DNA of 64,000 bases from Caballeronia peredens (GTDB lineage Bacteria; Pseudomonadota; Gammaproteobacteria; Burkholderiales; Burkholderiaceae). The stretch spans positions 1 to 64,000 of the forward strand of contig FCOH02000023.1 of the NCBI GenBank assembly GCA_001544595.2, in the 5' to 3' direction. Position numbers and translations under genes: made by a program. Under the pieces are notes generated by a model. It had not been told where the DNA came from, searched no databases, and was given only the letters and a program-made list of their open reading frames with translations. This document shows positions 61,804-64,000 of this stretch, piece after piece (positions within the stretch are counted from its first letter, which is position 1; the number at the start of each line of letters is the position of its first letter).

Positions 61804-61836
61804 AAAGCGGACGCAAGTGGGCCAAGCGGGGATTTT

Positions 61837-61857
61837 AAGACAAACCTTGAAGACAAA
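61837..61857. repeat. Direct repeat upstream of the gntR-type gene
   Basis: AAGACAAA occurs at 61837-61844 and again at 61850-61857, a 13-bp period, 34-54 bp ahead of the GntR-type start. TAAAAT (minus strand, 61832-61837) overlaps it. Possible operator. Confidence 0.45.
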
Positions 61858-61924
61858 GGGGCGTCCCGTTTCTTATCTTGGAGAGCTCGTGGCGCCGGAT
61901 GGCACGCCTGCCGCAATATTGCCG

Positions 61925-61965
61925 TGTGAACCGAAGTTCACATGGTGTGAACCATGGATTACGAT
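61925..61965 (+). promoter_or_regulatory. Promoter/operator of the toxin-antitoxin fusion gene
   Basis: Three exact 7-bp half-sites in alternating orientation: TGTGAAC (61925-61931), GTTCACA (61936-61942), TGTGAAC (61946-61952), spaced by 4 and 3 bp. They overlap a sigma-70-like promoter TTCACA (61937-61942), 17 bp, TACGAT (61960-61965). Transcription would begin at about 61971-61973, at the ATG. This fits autorepression by a HigA-type antitoxin. Confidence 0.7.
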
Positions 61966-61970
61966 CTCCG

Positions 61971-62579
61971 ATGTTGAACGTCCGCACGACTGACGTTTTC
62001 GACGGCTGGTTTGCCTCGTTGCGAGACCGGATCGCCAGGCGCCGTATTCAGGTCCGAATCGACCGGATTGCAATGGAAAATCCCGGCGATACGAATCCCG
62101 CCGGACACCCTGTGGTCGAACTGCGTACCGACCACGGTCCGGGATACCGCATTTATTACGTGCAGCGCGGCGAGGTCGTTGCGATTCTTCTGTGCGGCGG
62201 CGATAAGTCGACGCATGAGCGAGACATCAGGTCGGCTCATGCGATGCTTCCTCACTTGAACATGGCGCGACCGATGACGCCCACCAGAATCAAGACGCGC
62301 TCGTGGGATTCGGCTGAGTATCTTCAAACCGAAGACGACATCGCCGAATATATCGAAGCGTGTCTGCAGGAGGGCGGCGACGATCCCGCGTTCATCGCGC
62401 ATGCGCTCGGCGTAATCGCGCGAGCGCGCGGCATGGCGCAAGTGGCGCGCGATACCGGCATCAGCCGGGAAGGACTCTACAAAGCGCTATCGGAAGACGG
62501 CAACCCTAGCTTCGGCACGATCCTGAAAGTGATCAAGGCGCTGGGGTTGCAACTGCACGGATCAAAAGCGGGTACGTAG
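61971..62579 (+). CDS. HigB-like toxin fused in frame to HigA-like antitoxin
   Basis: 202-residue chain from one continuous frame. Residues 1 to about 95 match the RelE/HigB type (Gp49-like) ribosome-dependent mRNA interferase family: VVELRTDHGPGYRIYYVQRG, VVAILLCGGDKSTHERDIRS. Residues about 98-202 match the cognate addiction-module antidote: RSWDSAEYLQTEDDIAEYIE, ARARGMAQVARDTGISREGL and NPSFGTILKVIKALGLQLHG (XRE-like HTH). Normally these are two genes with a stop between. Here no stop separates them; in-frame Met98 (62262) and Met102 (62274) could still start free antitoxin, though neither has a clear ribosome-binding site. A frame upstream to 61878 exists but lacks family character. Confidence 0.8.
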   Translation: MLNVRTTDVFDGWFASLRDRIARRRIQVRIDRIAMENPGDTNPAGHPVVELRTDHGPGYRIYYVQRGEVVAILLCGGDKSTHERDIRSAHAMLPHLNMARPMTPTRIKTRSWDSAEYLQTEDDIAEYIEACLQEGGDDPAFIAHALGVIARARGMAQVARDTGISREGLYKALSEDGNPSFGTILKVIKALGLQLHGSKAGT

Positions 62580-62600
62580 TCCGATCGGCGTGGCCGTGCA

Positions 62601-63821
62601 TCAAGCCGTAGCCGGCCCGCCCACTCCGCGCCCGGCCCGCACATAAAGCGCGACCGACAACGCCACCGCCGCGGCCGCCGCGAGCGCGGCGAACAGAAAC
62701 ACCGACCCATACCCGAACTCGCCCGCGACATAGCCCGCGAGCGGCCCGGTCAGCCCGAGCGACAAATCGAGAAACACGGAATACGCGGACAGCGCCGCGC
62801 CCCGGCTGGCGGGCGGCACGAGCCCGACCGCTTCCACGCCCAGCGCCGGAAAGACCAGCGCAAAACCGAAGCCCGTCAGCGCCGCGCCCGCCAGCGCAAA
62901 AGTAGGCTCGGCCGCAAGCCACAACATCAGCAAGCCGGCGCACTCGCACGCGAACGAGACGATCGCCACGCGAAACCCGCCATACGCCTTGATCGTGTTG
63001 GCGAAGAGCAGCCGCGCGCCGATGAACATCGTGCCGAACACGGTGAGCGAGAGCGCCGCGTTCGGCCAGTTGTGCGCGGCGTAGAACAGCGTGATGAACG
63101 TCGCGATGGAGCCGAAGCCCGCCGACCCGAGCGCGAGACCCAGCCCGTGCGGCAGCACGCGGAAGAACACGCTGCGATACGACATGCGCTCGCCGTGCAC
63201 GATGGGCACGCTCGCCATGCGCGTCGCGAGCCAGTAGCCGAAGCCGCCGAGCACGATCACGATAAGCCCGAGCGACGCGAAGCCGAGCCAATGATCGATC
63301 GCGACGCCGAGCGGCGCGCCGATCGCCAGCGCGCCGTAGGTCGCGATGCCGTTCCAGGAAATCACCTTCGCGTTGTTCGCCACGCCCACACGTCCGATGC
63401 CCCATGTGATCGACCCCGTACCGACCCAGCTCTCGCCGAAACCGAGCACGAGCCGCGCGATCACCAGCAGCACGAGACTCACCGCGTGCCATTGCGCCGC
63501 GAGCGCCGAGCCGAGCAGCAGCACGCCGCTCGCCGCACACGCCGCGAGGCCGTAGAGCACCGTTTTCTTGGGGCCGAGCGTATCGGCGGTGCGGCCCGCG
63601 AGCGGCCGCGACACGAGCGTCGCGAGATACTGCACGCTGATCGCCGCGCCCGCCATCACCGAGCCATACGCCAGATTCGTATGCACGAAGCCCGGCAGCA
63701 CCGCGAGCGGAATGCCGATGGTCAGGTAGCAGAGGAACGTGTACAGCACGACCGGCAGGATGCGGAGCGTCACGGCGAAATCGCCTTGCGACGCGGAGGC
63801 GGAGCGGGGCTCGGAGGACAT
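62601..63821 (-). CDS. MFS transporter (YfcJ/YhhS-like)
   Basis: 406-residue 12-helix major facilitator. Motif A is visible as SRPLAGRTADTLGPKKTVLY after helix 2, and GFGESWVGTGSITWGIGRVG marks the YhhS/YfcJ group (Escherichia coli YhhS is linked to glyphosate and arabinose efflux). The substrate is not known. The start at 63821 (MSSEPRSASASQ) is chosen; the frame extends to 63974 with no family character. It converges on the toxin-antitoxin gene with 21 bp between. Confidence 0.9.
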   Translation of the reverse strand: MSSEPRSASASQGDFAVTLRILPVVLYTFLCYLTIGIPLAVLPGFVHTNLAYGSVMAGAAISVQYLATLVSRPLAGRTADTLGPKKTVLYGLAACAASGVLLLGSALAAQWHAVSLVLLVIARLVLGFGESWVGTGSITWGIGRVGVANNAKVISWNGIATYGALAIGAPLGVAIDHWLGFASLGLIVIVLGGFGYWLATRMASVPIVHGERMSYRSVFFRVLPHGLGLALGSAGFGSIATFITLFYAAHNWPNAALSLTVFGTMFIGARLLFANTIKAYGGFRVAIVSFACECAGLLMLWLAAEPTFALAGAALTGFGFALVFPALGVEAVGLVPPASRGAALSAYSVFLDLSLGLTGPLAGYVAGEFGYGSVFLFAALAAAAAVALSVALYVRAGRGVGGPATA

Positions 63822-63873
63822 AGGGAAATTGCGGGGTTGAATTCGGCGCGAAGGCGTGATTGTCACATATGTT

Positions 63874-63888
63874 GCGACGCAGCGTCGC
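63874..63888. repeat. Short inverted repeat upstream of the YfcJ/YhhS-like gene
   Basis: GCGACG (63874-63879) and CGTCGC (63883-63888) around CAG, about 55 bp ahead of the MFS start. Could be an operator half-pair; weak. The remainder of the window to 64000 holds no gene that I can support. Confidence 0.3.
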
Positions 63889-64000
63889 GGCCGATCGTGC
63901 TGATTTTGTAACCATGTGGGACAAATTGCCTGCGACGAGGCCCGGGCGGGGTCGCGCAAAGCCTTGCTGCACAAGGGTTCGCCGACATATCGGACGATGA

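Overview
The window is chromosomal DNA of a high-GC betaproteobacterium, most likely Burkholderia sensu lato (Caballeronia or Paraburkholderia). The evidence is the GC-rich coding bias, the family-typical proteins, and core gene orders known from that group: ybgC-tolQRAB-pal-cpoB, lpxK-Trm112-kdsB-adk, argG/argF/DUF3579, and kynBUA with kynR. No insertion sequence, rRNA, CRISPR array or integrated phage was found. Genes are tightly packed on both strands and most neighbours are separated by convincing hairpin terminators.

Layout. 1-7 kb: the 3' end of a trimeric autotransporter adhesin and an OmpA-type lipoprotein, facing a three-gene cassette of cytoplasmic glycosyltransferases (TPR plus heptosyltransferase-like, GT2, and TPR plus OGT/GT41). 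A tRNA-Lys(UUU) follows at 7.25 kb. 7.5-14 kb: the complete Tol-Pal envelope system with ybgC and a short-chain dehydrogenase, all on the minus strand. 14.4-16.2 kb: glyA-nrdR behind a long leader. 16.4-19.1 kb: a minor-pilin operon (fimT-pilV-pilW-pilX-pilE-like) without pilY1. 19.1-20.5 kb: three small membrane proteins (DUF3318, holin-like, DUF883). 20.8-26.9 kb: aromatic and lysine catabolism: gcdH with a divergent IclR regulator, the kynBUA operon with divergent kynR, and a flavin reductase.

27-34 kb: msrA, a DUF72 protein, cfa, pdxH, tcdA, a CnoX-like thioredoxin, a pirin and a small exported protein. 34.5-44.4 kb: an EamA transporter, amiC-tsaE facing queG-ogt-xerD, an acyl-CoA dehydrogenase, ybaK, plsY, yajQ and murB. 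44.4-54.9 kb: argG, argF, a DUF3579 protein, rpsT, murJ, a SirB1-type protein, a 3-hydroxyacyl-CoA dehydrogenase, adk, kdsB, Trm112 and lpxK. Cell-envelope synthesis is therefore heavily represented (murB, murJ, amiC, kdsB, lpxK, plsY, cfa, tol-pal). 55.4-64 kb: xseA, sodB, an EAL-type protein whose catalytic residues are mostly lost, a DHA2 multidrug exporter with its GntR regulator, a HigB-HigA-like toxin and antitoxin joined in one reading frame, and a YfcJ/YhhS-type MFS transporter.

The most unusual items are: (1) the single-frame toxin-antitoxin fusion at 61971-62579, with three alternating 7-bp half-sites over a promoter that would give a leaderless mRNA; (2) the adhesin next to a GT41-type glycosyltransferase cassette; (3) the lpxK/xseA intergenic region with a perfect 22-bp palindrome and an exact DnaA box; (4) the degenerate EAL protein; (5) the minor-pilin operon lacking pilY1. 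All functional assignments rest on reading translated motifs; no database search was possible.
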